Source: Catenuloplanes atrovinosus
GTDB taxonomy: Bacteria; Actinomycetota; Actinomycetes; Mycobacteriales; Micromonosporaceae
Assembly: GCF_031458235.1 (NCBI RefSeq)
Contig: NZ_JAVDYB010000001.1
Location: forward strand, 868,001-932,000
Reading direction: 5' to 3'
Length of the DNA: 64,000 bases
The notes under the pieces were generated by a model. That model had not been told where the DNA came from, searched no databases, and saw only the letters and a program-made list of their open reading frames with translations. Shown one piece after another: positions 32,667 through 43,385 of this stretch; position 1 is the stretch's first letter, and each line of letters starts with the position of its first letter. The position numbers were made by a program, and so were the translations under genes.

Positions 32667-34070
32667 ATGAATAGTGTTTCGTACATGGACAACGTGATCG
32701 TGGTGGGTGCCGGGCCGGTCGGGCTGTGGCTGGCCGGCGAACTGAGACTGGCCGGCGTGCCGGTGACCGTGGTGGAGCGGGAGCCGGGCCGCCGCGCGTT
32801 CACCCGCGCGCTCGGCATCCACGCGCGCACCGTGGAGGTGCTGGCCATGCGCGGCCTGGCGGAGACGCCGCTGGCCGAGGGGCGGGCGCTGCCGCGCTGG
32901 CACTTCGGGATGCTGCCGGCGTTCCCCGACTACAGCGGCCTGGACACGCCGTATCCGTTCGTGCTGGCGTACCCGCAGAACGCTCTTGAGGATCTTCTCG
33001 AGCGCCGGGCCGTGGCGCTCGGCGCGATCGTGCGCCGCGGCGTGGCGGTGACGACCCTGACCCAGGACCACGCCGGGGTACGGGCACGACTCGCCGACGG
33101 CACCGAGCTGACCGCGTCGTGGCTGGCCGGGGCGGACGGCGCCGGCAGCGTCGTGCGCAAGGCCGCGGGTATCGCGTTCACCGGCACAGACGCGACGCTC
33201 TGGGGCTACGTGGCCGACGTGACGCTGAGCGCGCCGCCGGAGATCACCGGCACGCTGTCCACACCGGACGGTGCGCTGGTCGTCGCGCCGCTGCCGGGCG
33301 GCCGGTTCCGGCTGGCCGGGTTCGACCCGCGCGACCAGGAGCCGGACCGGGAGATGACGATGGAGCGGCTGGTCGCGTCCGTCCGCCGGGCGGCCGGCCG
33401 GGACCTGGGCATCGTGGCGGCGAGCTGGATCTCCCGGTTCGGCAACGCGACCCGGCAGGCCGCCGACTACCGCGCCGGGCGGGTGCTGCTGGCCGGCGAC
33501 GCCGCGCACATGCACATGCCGACCGGCGGGGTGGGCCTCAACATCGGCGTGCAGGACGCGATGAACCTCGGCTGGAAGCTCGCGGCCGTGGCCCGCGGCG
33601 CGGCGCCGGAGTCGCTGCTGGACACCTACCACGCGGAGCGCGCCCCGGTCGGCGCCGCGATGCTGGCGAACACGCAGGCGCAGACCGCGCTGGTCGCCGC
33701 GTTCACGCCGGAGGGGCAGGCGCTGCGCGCGCACCTGTCCGCGCTGCTCGAGCGGCACCCGGCCGTCCAGCACGACCTGGCACTCGGCGTGTCCGGGTTG
33801 GACGTGCGCTACCCGCCCGCGGACCCGGGCGCGCATCCGCTGACCGGCCGGCGCTTCGCGGACCCGGCCGTCTTCCCGCTGCTGGCGGACGCGCGGCCGG
33901 TGCTGGTGCGCGCGCCCTCGACACCGCCGGTGGAGACGCACCTGCCCGTGCTGGAAGCGGCACCGGATGCCGCCTACGCGCTGATCCGCCCGGACGGGCA
34001 CGTGTGGTGGGCGACGGACGAGCCGGACCCGCGCGCCGCCGCGGAGACGATCGCGCGGCTCTGGGGATAG
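32667..34070 (+). CDS. FAD-dependent monooxygenase (rifampicin/aromatic hydroxylase type)
   Basis: A 467-residue class A flavin monooxygenase. Rossmann motif VIVVGAGPVGLWLAGEL near 10-26, DG motif LAGADGAGSVVRKAAG near 152-167 and an intact GD motif LLAGDAAHMHMPTGGVGLNIGVQDAMNLGWKLA near 275-307. Its closest general type is rifampicin monooxygenase and polyketide hydroxylases, so drug inactivation or catabolism is likely. ATG 32667 is used; ATG 32685 (MDNVIVVGAG) is equally plausible. It is divergent from the TetR gene and followed by a hairpin. Confidence 0.85.
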   Translation: MNSVSYMDNVIVVGAGPVGLWLAGELRLAGVPVTVVEREPGRRAFTRALGIHARTVEVLAMRGLAETPLAEGRALPRWHFGMLPAFPDYSGLDTPYPFVLAYPQNALEDLLERRAVALGAIVRRGVAVTTLTQDHAGVRARLADGTELTASWLAGADGAGSVVRKAAGIAFTGTDATLWGYVADVTLSAPPEITGTLSTPDGALVVAPLPGGRFRLAGFDPRDQEPDREMTMERLVASVRRAAGRDLGIVAASWISRFGNATRQAADYRAGRVLLAGDAAHMHMPTGGVGLNIGVQDAMNLGWKLAAVARGAAPESLLDTYHAERAPVGAAMLANTQAQTALVAAFTPEGQALRAHLSALLERHPAVQHDLALGVSGLDVRYPPADPGAHPLTGRRFADPAVFPLLADARPVLVRAPSTPPVETHLPVLEAAPDAAYALIRPDGHVWWATDEPDPRAAAETIARLWG

Positions 34071-34077
34071 TGGACGC

Positions 34078-34104
34078 CCGGCCCACCCCCAAACGGTGGG
34101 CCGG
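34078..34104 (+). terminator. Terminator after the flavin monooxygenase
   Basis: Ten-pair stem CCGGCCCACC / GGTGGGCCGG with a 7-base loop, 8 bases after the stop at 34070. Confidence 0.7.
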
Positions 34105-34161
34105 ACGCACCCGCCATTGTGCACGCGGCGGTCCACGCCCGCCCGGCCGCGCCGGTACCGC

Positions 34162-34851
34162 TCACGCCTCCGGCGTGGGACCCCCGGTCGCGGCGAGGCG
34201 GTCGGCGTACTTGCGGGCCGCGGCGAGCGTTCTGGCCGGCAGCGCCGGTGCGTCCAGCAGGCGGGGGAGCAGCTCGCGCTCGAGCGTCATGGCCCGGAAC
34301 GCCAGCCCGACCGTGACCTCGTGCTCCGGCCGGTGCTCGACCACGATCTCGTCGCCGGCCCGGACCTCGCCGGGCGTGACGACCCGCAGGTACGTGCCCG
34401 GGAGCGCGCGCCGGGTGAAGGTCTTGAGCCAGCCGGGCACGTCCATCCAGCGGGCGAACGTGGTGCACGGCTCGCGCGGGACGGACACCTCCAGCACCAG
34501 GTCCGCGCCGACCCGCCACCGCTCGCCGATCAGCGCGTGCGTGATGTCCAGCCCGGTGGTGGTCAGGTTCTCGCCGAAGACGCCGCCGGGCAGTTCGCGG
34601 CCGAGCTCGGCGGCCCAGGCGTCCAGGTCCTCGCGGGCGTAGGCGTAGACAGCCTGGTCGTCGCCGCCGTGGTGCCGGTTGTCGAAGATCTCGTCGTGCT
34701 GGAGCCCGCTGCCCGCGCCGGTCGCGCGGTCGCCGGGCGCGCGGACGAGCACCGGGCCCTCCACCGGGCGCTTGTCGATGCCGGTCTTGCGGAGCGTGCC
34801 GGGGACACGCCGGGGTACGGCGAGATTCACGGAGAGCACATGAGCAGCCAC
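34162..34851 (-). CDS. MOSC domain protein (YiiM-like)
   Basis: A 229-residue MOSC protein, a family that handles molybdenum-cofactor sulfur or N-hydroxylated substrates. The motifs HHGGDDQAVYAYAREDLDAW near 60-79, GVFGENLTTTGLD near 90-102 and the candidate sulfur-carrying Cys in SVPREPCTTFARWM near 123-136 are conserved. The C-terminal helical tail is short. GTG 34851 is used as the start. It converges with the monooxygenase gene and is not clearly part of an operon. Confidence 0.85.
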   Translation of the reverse strand: MAAHVLSVNLAVPRRVPGTLRKTGIDKRPVEGPVLVRAPGDRATGAGSGLQHDEIFDNRHHGGDDQAVYAYAREDLDAWAAELGRELPGGVFGENLTTTGLDITHALIGERWRVGADLVLEVSVPREPCTTFARWMDVPGWLKTFTRRALPGTYLRVVTPGEVRAGDEIVVEHRPEHEVTVGLAFRAMTLERELLPRLLDAPALPARTLAAARKYADRLAATGGPTPEA

Positions 34852-34895
34852 CGAGGAAGCCTACCCGTTCGCCGTACCACCGAATGATCGTGAAA

Positions 34896-35648
34896 TTAGT
34901 GAACCCTGAGCGACCAGGCGCGCACGCCGCCCACGATGCCGGCCGTGTTCGGCACGATCACCACGTCGTCGCCCATCCGGAGCAGCTGCTCGGGGATGAT
35001 CCGCCGGGAGTTGCCGCCGCCGATGTAGAGCCGGTCCCAGAGGAACACCGGGCGCAGGCCCTCGACCACCCGCGCCACCCGCCGCGACCAGAACGAGTCG
35101 CCCAGCCGGCGGCGCTCGTGCTCGCCGATGTACGTGTCGTAGGACATGCCCCAGCGCACCGGCGCCTGCGAGAACTCCAGGTGCGGCGCGAGCCGGCCGC
35201 CGTCGAACAGCGCGCAGCCGAGCCCGGTGCCGAGCGTGATCACCAGCTCCAGGCCGGTGCCCGCGACCACGCCCGCGCCGTGCACCTCCGCGTCGTTGAG
35301 CACCAGCGTGGGGGCGCCGAACGCGGCGCCGAGCGCGGTGCGGGCGTCGAAGTTCGCCCAGGCCCGGGCCAGGTCGGGATCGACGCGCGTGCGCGGGCCG
35401 GCCTTCGTGATGTAGTGCGGGGTCGCGACCACCACGCCGTGACGGATCATGCCCGGCATCCCCACGGTCACCCGGTCCGCGGGCGGAAGCTGATGGGAGA
35501 GCTCCACCAGCGTCTTCACGAACAGATCGGGATGCAGGGGGTACGGGGTGGGGACGCGCAGCGGCTGGGCCCGCATCGTGCCGGACTCGTCCAGCACGGA
35601 GGCCTTTATGCCGCCGCCGCCACAGTCGATCGCCAGGGTCGTATGCAC
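34896..35648 (-). CDS. ROK-family polyphosphate glucokinase-like kinase
   Basis: A 250-residue kinase resembling PpgK, which phosphorylates glucose with polyphosphate or ATP. The ATP/polyP loop LAIDCGGGGIKASVLD is at about 5-20, VGMPGMI near 62, catalytic Asp in LVLNDAEVHGAG near 112-123 and the phosphate loop LGTGLGCALF near 132. The ROK zinc motif is absent, as in PpgK-type members. GTG 35648 is chosen. It is divergent from the HAD phosphatase with 54 bases between; both would act on sugar phosphates. Confidence 0.85.
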   Translation of the reverse strand: MHTTLAIDCGGGGIKASVLDESGTMRAQPLRVPTPYPLHPDLFVKTLVELSHQLPPADRVTVGMPGMIRHGVVVATPHYITKAGPRTRVDPDLARAWANFDARTALGAAFGAPTLVLNDAEVHGAGVVAGTGLELVITLGTGLGCALFDGGRLAPHLEFSQAPVRWGMSYDTYIGEHERRRLGDSFWSRRVARVVEGLRPVFLWDRLYIGGGNSRRIIPEQLLRMGDDVVIVPNTAGIVGGVRAWSLRVH

Positions 35649-35702
35649 GTCGCCCAGTGTGCCAAGCCTTGCCCGGGTCCGCCGCTCTGGCAGTCTGGTC
35701 CG

Positions 35703-36359
35703 ATGATCCAAGCGGTGGTATTCGACCTCGACGGCGTGCTGATCGACACCGAGCCGGTCTGGGAGGAGGTGCGCCGAGGGCTGGTCGCGGAGGCGGGCGG
35801 CACCTGGCTGCCGGACGCCCAGCAGCGGCTGATGGGCATGAGCACCGGCGAGTGGTCCCGTTACCTGGCCGAGGACCTGGGCGTCGGCGGTATGCCGGAG
35901 GAGGTCGCGGCCGAGGTGCTGCGGCGGATGGCGGAGCGCTACGAGACCCGGCTGCCGCTGATCCCGGGCGCGGTCGAGGCGGTGCGGCGGATCGGCGCGG
36001 AGTACCGGCTGGCGGTGGCGAGCTCGTCCGCGCGAGTGCTGATCGATCACGTGTTGGCCGCGGCGGACGTCACCGCGCTGTTCGAGGCCACGGTGTCGAC
36101 CGAGGAGGTGCCGCGCGGCAAGCCGGCGCCGGACGCGTACCTGACGGCGGCGTCCCGGCTCGGCCTGACGCCGGAGTCCTGCGCCGCGGTGGAGGACTCG
36201 TCGAACGGGCTGCGGTCCGCGTCCGCGGCCGGGCTGGCGCTGGTGGCGATCCCGCAGCCGGCCTACCCGCCGGCGGAGGACGCGCTGGCGCTGGCCGACC
36301 GGGTGCTGCCGTCGCTGGCCGAGCTGACGCCCGCGCTGATCGCGTCGCTGCGGCCCTGA
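35703..36359 (+). CDS. HAD-superfamily phosphatase/phosphomutase-like hydrolase
   Basis: A 218-residue HAD subfamily IA protein. Motif I FDLDGVLIDTEP (7-18) has both catalytic Asp, motif II is ASSSAR near 103, motif III Lys lies in RGKPAPDAYL near 142 and motif IV is VEDSSNG near 166. The cap and ends resemble beta-phosphoglucomutase and 2-deoxyglucose-6-phosphatase. It is divergent from the glucokinase, so a sugar phosphate substrate is plausible. Confidence 0.85.
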   Translation: MIQAVVFDLDGVLIDTEPVWEEVRRGLVAEAGGTWLPDAQQRLMGMSTGEWSRYLAEDLGVGGMPEEVAAEVLRRMAERYETRLPLIPGAVEAVRRIGAEYRLAVASSSARVLIDHVLAAADVTALFEATVSTEEVPRGKPAPDAYLTAASRLGLTPESCAAVEDSSNGLRSASAAGLALVAIPQPAYPPAEDALALADRVLPSLAELTPALIASLRP

Positions 36360-36365
36360 TTCCAC

Positions 36366-36402
36366 GGGCGCCGGCCGGGACCTCATGATCCGGCCGGCGC
36401 CC
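36366..36402. terminator. Bidirectional terminator
   Basis: A 13-pair perfect stem GGGCGCCGGCCGG / CCGGCCGGCGCCC with an 11-base loop between the convergent HAD and GH6-CBM2 genes. Confidence 0.8.
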
Positions 36403-36419
36403 GGAATCCACACCGGGAA

Positions 36420-37841
<1,422 letters not shown>

Positions 37842-37861
37842 TCAATGCAAAGGACACGAAG

Positions 37862-37903
37862 AAGTCCGCCGTCCCCGCGGTGCAGCGCGGGGACGGCGGA
37901 CTT
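37862..37903 (-). terminator. Terminator after the VOC gene
   Basis: A 17-pair stem AAGTCCGCCGTCCCCGC / GCGGGGACGGCGGACTT with an 8-base loop, 12 bases beyond the VOC stop at 37916. Confidence 0.8.
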
Positions 37904-37915
37904 GTGCAACGCCCG

Positions 37916-38665
37916 TTACGCGTGCAGTTCCGGCAGGAAGCTGATCACGCCGAACTCCGCGCCGCTCGGGTCGGCGAGGATCGCGTACGACCCCATGGTG
38001 GCGGCCCGCATGCCGGCCACCACGGAACCGCCGAGCGCCACGCACCGGCCCGCGGTGGTCGCCACGTCCTCCGCCTCGAAGCAGGTGAGCCAGCGGGCCG
38101 CGCCCTCGGTGACGCGCATGCCGGACACCACGCGCGCGCTGCTGGTGACGTACTCCGAGTACCGGACGCCGGGCGCGTACTCCGCGTCCTGCTCGGTCCA
38201 CTGGAAAATCTTGCCGTAGAAGGAGGCGGCGGTGTCCGGGTTCGGCGTGCTCAGCTCGAACCAGCAGGACGCGCCGGGCTCCTCGTTGATCTGGGCGCCG
38301 CCGAACGCGCCCTTCTTCTGGAAGGCGCCGAAGACCGCGCCGTCCGGGTCGGTGAACAGTGCCGCCAGGCCACCGTTCGTCATCTCGTGCGGTGCGCGCA
38401 GGACGGTGCCGCCCGCGTCGGCCACCAGCACGGCCACGGCCTCGAGGTCCTCGACCGCGACGTACGTCGCCCAGGTGCTGCCGCCCAGGTCGGGGGCGTC
38501 GTCCAGGTGGGACAGACCGGCCGCCGCCAGGTCCCGGAGCCGGAAGGTCCGATCGTCCGCCTTCCAGCCGAAGAGCTCGCCGTAGAACGCTGTAGCGTCG
38601 GCGGACTCCTCACCGATGAGTTCAGCCCAGCACGGCGTGCCCTGCGGGTAGCCTCTGACTCGCAC
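37916..38665 (-). CDS. Two-domain VOC (glyoxalase-like) protein
   Basis: A 249-residue protein with two vicinal-oxygen-chelate modules (about 8-118 and 130-245). Repeated blocks include PCWAELIGEESADATAFYGELFGW with its counterpart SCWFELSTPNPDTAASFYGKIFQW, and TDPDGAVFGAF with ADPSGAEFGVI. Enzymatic function is not predictable; in actinomycetes such proteins are annotated as hydroxylases or resistance proteins. GTG 38665 follows GGAGG at 6 bases. Confidence 0.85.
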   Translation of the reverse strand: MRVRGYPQGTPCWAELIGEESADATAFYGELFGWKADDRTFRLRDLAAAGLSHLDDAPDLGGSTWATYVAVEDLEAVAVLVADAGGTVLRAPHEMTNGGLAALFTDPDGAVFGAFQKKGAFGGAQINEEPGASCWFELSTPNPDTAASFYGKIFQWTEQDAEYAPGVRYSEYVTSSARVVSGMRVTEGAARWLTCFEAEDVATTAGRCVALGGSVVAGMRAATMGSYAILADPSGAEFGVISFLPELHA

Positions 38666-38909
38666 CGCCAACCTCCTTGTCGCCTGCGGTTTGATCCGTG
38701 ATCATTCCGGCATTACGTCACTCTGCGTGCACGACTCTTGTGAAGTCGCATGCCGGGCCGAAGGGGTGTTCGGCATCCACAGTGGGTGATCCACACAGAG
38801 GCCGCGTCGTCGGGTCGACGGCACCGGTTGGGGTCCACCTTACGGGTTGGTATCACGCAGAGCTACAGAAGTTGGGTCCGAAATCGGTCACCTCACACGA
38901 GAAAGCTCC

Positions 38910-40226
38910 TCAGTGCTCACGTGGCGTTACATGTACAGTGCATCGAGTGCTGTCGTCATCGCACGCGTCACCTGCACGTTCCGACTGCACGTGCGAGCGC
39001 TCGTGCATTCGGTCGAGTCGTTCCATCACCGGAGTGGCCGCTACGCCGTGTAGCACCACCGAGATGATCACGACGAACGCGGCGGTCGCCCACAGCAACG
39101 GAGCGTCAGGGATCTCGGCGTGCCCGAGCGCGTACGACAGGTAGAAGAACGTGCCGACGCCACGGATGCCGAAGATGCCCACCACCCAGTGCTCCGCGGG
39201 CCGGCCCGGCGCGCCGATCAGCGACAGCCGGCCGGCCAGCGGGCGCACCAGGAACACCAGCGCCAGGCCGGCCGCGGCGGCGCCCCAGGTCAGCGGCGCC
39301 AGCAGCCCGTCCACCACGGCGCCGCCGAGCAGCAGCAACAGCAGCACGGTGAGCAGCCGCTCGATCTGCTCCGCGAAATCGTGCAGCACCTGGTGGTACT
39401 CGTGGTCGCGTTCGGCGCCGCGGATCGCACGCGCGGCCACGAACACGGCCAGGAAGCCGTAGCCGCCGATCAGTTCCGTCAGCCCGTAGGCCAGGAACGT
39501 CGCGGCCAGCGCCATCAGCCCCTCGGCGTGCACCGCCGGGCGGACGCGCTCCGGCAGCGCGCGGAAGAACAGCCGGCCCAGCACCCAGCCGATCCCGGCG
39601 CCCCCGGCCGCACCGGCGAAGATCTTCCAGCCCACGTCGACCAGCGCCCAGTGGCCGAGCGAGCCCCAGGTCAGGCCCGGGATCATGGCCAGCGCCAGCG
39701 CGACGAACGGGAACGCCAGCCCGTCGTTCAGGCCCGCCTCCGCGGTCAGCGAGAAGCGGACCTCGTCCTCCGAGTCCTCCTCGTCGGTCGGCTCGCCGAC
39801 CTGCACCTCCGCGGCCAGCACCGGGTCCGTCGGCGCCAGCGAGGCGGCCAGCAGCAGCGCGGCGGCCGGCCCGAGCCCGGCCCACGCCCAGCCCAGCAGC
39901 GCCACGGCCGCGATCGTCAACGGCATCGCCAGCGCCAGCAGCCGCCACACCGCCGACCAGCGCCGCCAGCCGAGCGGCCGGTCGATCTTCAGTCCGGCAC
40001 CCATCAACGCCACCAGCACGACCACCTCGGTCAGGTGCTGGGTCAGCCCGGGGTGCGCGAGCGGGTCCATCCGCGGCAGCGGGGACGGGATCGCGAAGAT
40101 CAGCATCCCCAGGCCGAGGAACGCTATCGGCATCGAGAACGGCTTGCGCTCCACCAGGCGCGGGAGCACGCCCGCCAGCAGCGCGCCCGCGCCGAACAGC
40201 GCGAACGCCATGTCGATCAGATCCAT
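38910..40226 (-). CDS. CPA1-type cation:proton antiporter
   Basis: A 438-residue membrane protein with about 12 helices. The ion-binding region includes SLAPTDPVLAAEV near 130-142 and SLTAEAGLNDGLAFPF near 158-173, with the paired Asn-Asp typical of electroneutral Na+/H+ (NhaP-like) exchangers. The acidic loop DEEDSEDEVR joins these helices. A short charged, Cys-containing tail (about 410-438) follows the last helix. It starts 5 bases after the upstream HAD gene, with which it is coupled. Role: pH or sodium homeostasis. Confidence 0.85.
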   Translation of the reverse strand: MDLIDMAFALFGAGALLAGVLPRLVERKPFSMPIAFLGLGMLIFAIPSPLPRMDPLAHPGLTQHLTEVVVLVALMGAGLKIDRPLGWRRWSAVWRLLALAMPLTIAAVALLGWAWAGLGPAAALLLAASLAPTDPVLAAEVQVGEPTDEEDSEDEVRFSLTAEAGLNDGLAFPFVALALAMIPGLTWGSLGHWALVDVGWKIFAGAAGGAGIGWVLGRLFFRALPERVRPAVHAEGLMALAATFLAYGLTELIGGYGFLAVFVAARAIRGAERDHEYHQVLHDFAEQIERLLTVLLLLLLGGAVVDGLLAPLTWGAAAAGLALVFLVRPLAGRLSLIGAPGRPAEHWVVGIFGIRGVGTFFYLSYALGHAEIPDAPLLWATAAFVVIISVVLHGVAATPVMERLDRMHERSHVQSERAGDACDDDSTRCTVHVTPREH

Positions 40227-40231
40227 GCCGG

Positions 40232-40909
40232 CTACCGCAGCGATCCGAGCGGCGACTCGTCCAGCGCGGCGAGCAGCGCGGCCGGGTCGTCGTAGATGGC
40301 CACGGCGCCGGCCCCGGCCAGCTCGCTCTTGCAGGTGCCGCCGCAGGTCAGGCCGATGCACGGCAGGTCGAGCCGGCCCGCGGCCGCGGCGTCCCACACC
40401 GAGTCGCCGACGAACACCGCGCGCGCCGGGTCCATCCCGGACTGGGACAGCGCGGCCTGGAGGATGTCCGGCGCCGGTTTGCTGGCGCCGTCGCCCACGT
40501 CCGCGGACGACGTGGCCGCGGTGATCGCGTCCTCCGCGTCCAGCGCGGCGCGCAGCGCGTCCAGCTCGGCCGCGTCCGCCGACGACGCCAGCACCACGGT
40601 GAGGCCGCGCTCCGCGCACGCGTACAGCAGCTCCCGCGCGCCGGGGAGCGGCCGGAGATCGCCGTGGTAGTCCGCGTACCGCGCCCGGTGCGCCGCGCGC
40701 AGCGCGTCGTCCTGCGCCGGATCCCGGTCGTCGCCGAGCAGGTGCCCCGGGATACGGTCACCGCCCATCCCCACCGCCCGGTGGATCACCGCCATCGGTA
40801 CGTCGTGCCCGCACTCGCGCAGCGCCGACCACCAGCACACCGCGTGCAGGTAGGTCGTGTCGACCAGCGTTCCGTCCACGTCGAAGAGCACTCCGCGTCG
40901 CTCACCCAT
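40232..40909 (-). CDS. HAD-superfamily hydrolase
   Basis: A 225-residue HAD IA phosphatase: motif I FDVDGTLVDTT (9-19), motif II LASSADA near 108, the motif III Lys in GASKPAPDIL near 143 and motif IV VGDSVWDAAAAG near 168. The cap domain contains the GMGGDRIP block of phosphoglycolate phosphatase-like members. It is the first gene of a pair with the antiporter. Confidence 0.85.
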   Translation of the reverse strand: MGERRGVLFDVDGTLVDTTYLHAVCWWSALRECGHDVPMAVIHRAVGMGGDRIPGHLLGDDRDPAQDDALRAAHRARYADYHGDLRPLPGARELLYACAERGLTVVLASSADAAELDALRAALDAEDAITAATSSADVGDGASKPAPDILQAALSQSGMDPARAVFVGDSVWDAAAAGRLDLPCIGLTCGGTCKSELAGAGAVAIYDDPAALLAALDESPLGSLR

Positions 40910-40962
40910 GCGAGGCCCATACCCGCTTTGACCGTCCGCGTCACGCTCGGTTTCCGGTGACC

Positions 40963-41048
40963 GGCCACGGATTCGGCAGGGAGGCCGCCCGCGGCCGACC
41001 GGTGCCCGCTCCGAGCATGCGGAAAGCGGCCACGCCGGAAGCGGGAAA
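40963..41048 (+). repeat. Dispersed repeat, copy 5 (full length)
   Basis: Block order GGCCACGGATT, CGGCAGGGAGGC, GGCCGACCGGTGCCCGC, TCCGAGCATGCGG and CCACGCCGGAAGCGGGAAA. It lies between the HAD gene and the 3' end of the SpoIIE-like gene. Confidence 0.65.
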
Positions 41049-41056
41049 CGAGGGGC

Positions 41057-43228
41057 TCAGGAATGCGGGTCCGGCTGGTTGCGCTCGTCGGCGAGGAGGA
41101 TCTCGAACCAGACAGTGGAGCCGCGGACCGTGGGGTCGGTGCCCCAGGCATCGCTGAGCTCCTCGATCAGGCCCAGCCCGCGGCCGCGGCTGCTCAGCGT
41201 GTCCGTGTGGGCGCGGGTGACCGTGCCGCGGGTGCCGCTGTCCTGGACGGAGACCAGCAGGCGCTCCGGCGTGAGGTCGATGTGCACGCGGGCGGCAGTG
41301 CCGGCGTGCAGCAGCGCGTTCGTGGTCAGCTCACTGGTGCAGAGCACGGCCGCGCCGATCACGGCCTCCGGCACGTCCCACGCCGTGAGCTGCACCTTCA
41401 TCCACTGGCGGACGCGGCCGGGCATGGTCGGCTCGGGCGGCACGTTCATGGTCGCGGAGCGGCTGGGCGTGGTCGCGTACTCCACCGCGAGCACGGCCAC
41501 GTCGTCCTCGGTGGCACCGGCGACCGCGGACGTGGCCAGCGCGCAGAGGTTGCGCGGATCGCCGCTGACCGCCTCGGAGACCGACTTGGCCAGCGCGGCC
41601 AGGCCGTCGTCCAGCTCCCGGCGGCGGCGTTCGATCACGCCGTCGCTGAACAGAAGGATCGTGTCGCCGGGGGAGAGGACCGTGGTCGTCGCGCGGTGCG
41701 CGCCACCCAGGCCGAGCGGAGTGCCGGTGGGTACGTCCAGGTAGCCGACCGTGGCGTGCTGGCCCTCCGCGCTGGCGTGCCGGATCAGCGGCGCGGGATG
41801 GCCGGCCGACGCGATCGTCAGCCCACCGTCACGCTGGTCGAGCAGGCCGTACGCGACCGTGACGAACAGCTCGTGCGAGCGCGTGCCGGTGCCGAGCATG
41901 CCGACCAGCTTGTCCAGGCCGTCCAGCACCACCACCGGGTCCGGGTTGGCCAGCGCCAGCGCGCGCAGCGCGGCCCGGACCTGGCCCATCAGCGCGGCCG
42001 CGTGCATGTCGTGCCCGGCCACGTCGCCGAGCACGATCGCCAGCAGGCCGTCCGGCAGCACGAACGCGTCGTAGAAGTCGCCGCCGGCCGCGCTGCCGTC
42101 GATGCCGGGGTCGTAGCGGGCCGCGACGCGGAACCGGTCCAGGTTCGGCAGGTGCTCCGGGAGCATGCTGCGCTGGAGCAGCTGTGCGGTGCCGTACTGG
42201 GTCTCGAAGCGGCGGGCGCGCTCCGCGGCCTGGCCGATCAGGTCCGCCGCCGCGGCCAGCTGCGCGCGCTCGGCCGGCTGCCACACGTGCGCGTGCCGGC
42301 GGCCGAAGGTGAGCGCGCCGCGCAGCGAGTGCGTCCGCAGCGGGATCGCGGCCATCGCGCGCTGCCGCTGATCGTGGCGGTCCGCGGCGACCTCGCGCAG
42401 CGGCGCGCCGTCCTCGGTGAACTCCGTCGTGCCGGACGCCGCCGCCCTGGCCAGCGGGCTCGGCGAGTCCAGCGGCAGCCGGCGCCAGAGCGGGGGGAGG
42501 CGCTCGTCCGCCTCGTCCAGCAGTTCGCCGCGCACCCGCCGGACCACGCGCCAGGCGCTCGCGTCGTCCACACCGAACGTCATGTGGTCGACGTCGAACG
42601 CGGTCAGCCCGTAGCGCAGCGCCACCCGGGCCACGTCGTCCAGCGTGAGCGCGCTGGCCAGCGCGCCGGTCAGCTCGCCCAGGCTCTGCAGCCGGCTGGT
42701 CGCCTCCGTGGTCTCGGTCGCGACCGTGAGCACGCCGATGATGCGGCCCGCGCTGTCCCGCACCGCGGAGCAGCCCCGGGTGAACACGGCCTGCTCCGGC
42801 TCGCCGGCCGGCGCGCGGACCAGGCTGACCGCGGTCTCCGCCTCGCGGAACGGCTCTCCGGTGCGGTAGACCCGGTCGACCACGTCCCCGATGCCGGGCG
42901 TGGCCCACACGTCCGCGAACACCTCCGCGGCCGGGCGCCCGAACGCGTCCGGATGCCGCCGCCCGAGGATCGTCGCGAACGCGTCGTTGTATATCAGCGT
43001 GTACGCGTCGCCGTACGCCAGTGACATCGCCACCGGCGAGCCCATGATCACATCCAGCGTCGCGCGCAGCGCCGGATCCCAGCTGCCGGGAGCGCCGAGC
43101 GGGGAGGTGTGCCATGGGTGGCTCGCCAGCAGATCCACGGCCGTTCGATGGGCATGGTCCTCCTCCGCCTGGCCCCCGACATGCGCCGTTGGGGAGGCGG
43201 AGACTGCCCGGACGACTGCGCCTGCCAT
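41057..43228 (-). CDS. PAS-GAF-SpoIIE phosphatase with C-terminal HATPase anti-sigma-type kinase
   Basis: A 723-residue cytoplasmic signalling protein. A PAS-like domain (about 55-180: LIYNDAFATILGRRHPDAFGRPA), a GAF domain (about 195-350), a PP2C-type SpoIIE phosphatase (about 385-590: GGDFYDAF, LGDVAGHDMHAAALMG, LLFSDGVIE, TEDDVAVL) and an RsbW/HATPase domain (about 610-715: LCTSELTTNALLHAG, VSVQDSG, GRGLGLIEELSDAWG). It would both dephosphorylate and rephosphorylate an anti-sigma antagonist, tuning a stress sigma factor. ATG 43228 is used. It is divergent from the CBM2 membrane protein. Confidence 0.9.
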   Translation of the reverse strand: MAGAVVRAVSASPTAHVGGQAEEDHAHRTAVDLLASHPWHTSPLGAPGSWDPALRATLDVIMGSPVAMSLAYGDAYTLIYNDAFATILGRRHPDAFGRPAAEVFADVWATPGIGDVVDRVYRTGEPFREAETAVSLVRAPAGEPEQAVFTRGCSAVRDSAGRIIGVLTVATETTEATSRLQSLGELTGALASALTLDDVARVALRYGLTAFDVDHMTFGVDDASAWRVVRRVRGELLDEADERLPPLWRRLPLDSPSPLARAAASGTTEFTEDGAPLREVAADRHDQRQRAMAAIPLRTHSLRGALTFGRRHAHVWQPAERAQLAAAADLIGQAAERARRFETQYGTAQLLQRSMLPEHLPNLDRFRVAARYDPGIDGSAAGGDFYDAFVLPDGLLAIVLGDVAGHDMHAAALMGQVRAALRALALANPDPVVVLDGLDKLVGMLGTGTRSHELFVTVAYGLLDQRDGGLTIASAGHPAPLIRHASAEGQHATVGYLDVPTGTPLGLGGAHRATTTVLSPGDTILLFSDGVIERRRRELDDGLAALAKSVSEAVSGDPRNLCALATSAVAGATEDDVAVLAVEYATTPSRSATMNVPPEPTMPGRVRQWMKVQLTAWDVPEAVIGAAVLCTSELTTNALLHAGTAARVHIDLTPERLLVSVQDSGTRGTVTRAHTDTLSSRGRGLGLIEELSDAWGTDPTVRGSTVWFEILLADERNQPDPHS

Positions 43229-43362
43229 GTCATGAGCGTATCCGGGGTCATCCGATCGGGCGATCGGGTCCCGGTCCGTCCGGGGGACCCAATAGCGGAG
43301 AGTGACCGTCGCGCATCTCAATGCTGCGCGTCATCCCGGTCGTCACGCGGTCGGCCGCAGTC

Positions 43363-43381
43363 GCGTCTTAGGAGCGTCTTA
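43363..43381 (+). promoter_or_regulatory. Direct repeat GCGTCTTA at 11-base spacing
   Basis: GCGTCTTA at 43363-43370 and again at 43374-43381, one helical turn apart. Such spacing is typical of OmpR/SARP-type activator sites. It lies about 30 bases upstream of the predicted -10 box. Confidence 0.4.
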
Positions 43382-43385
43382 AGCC

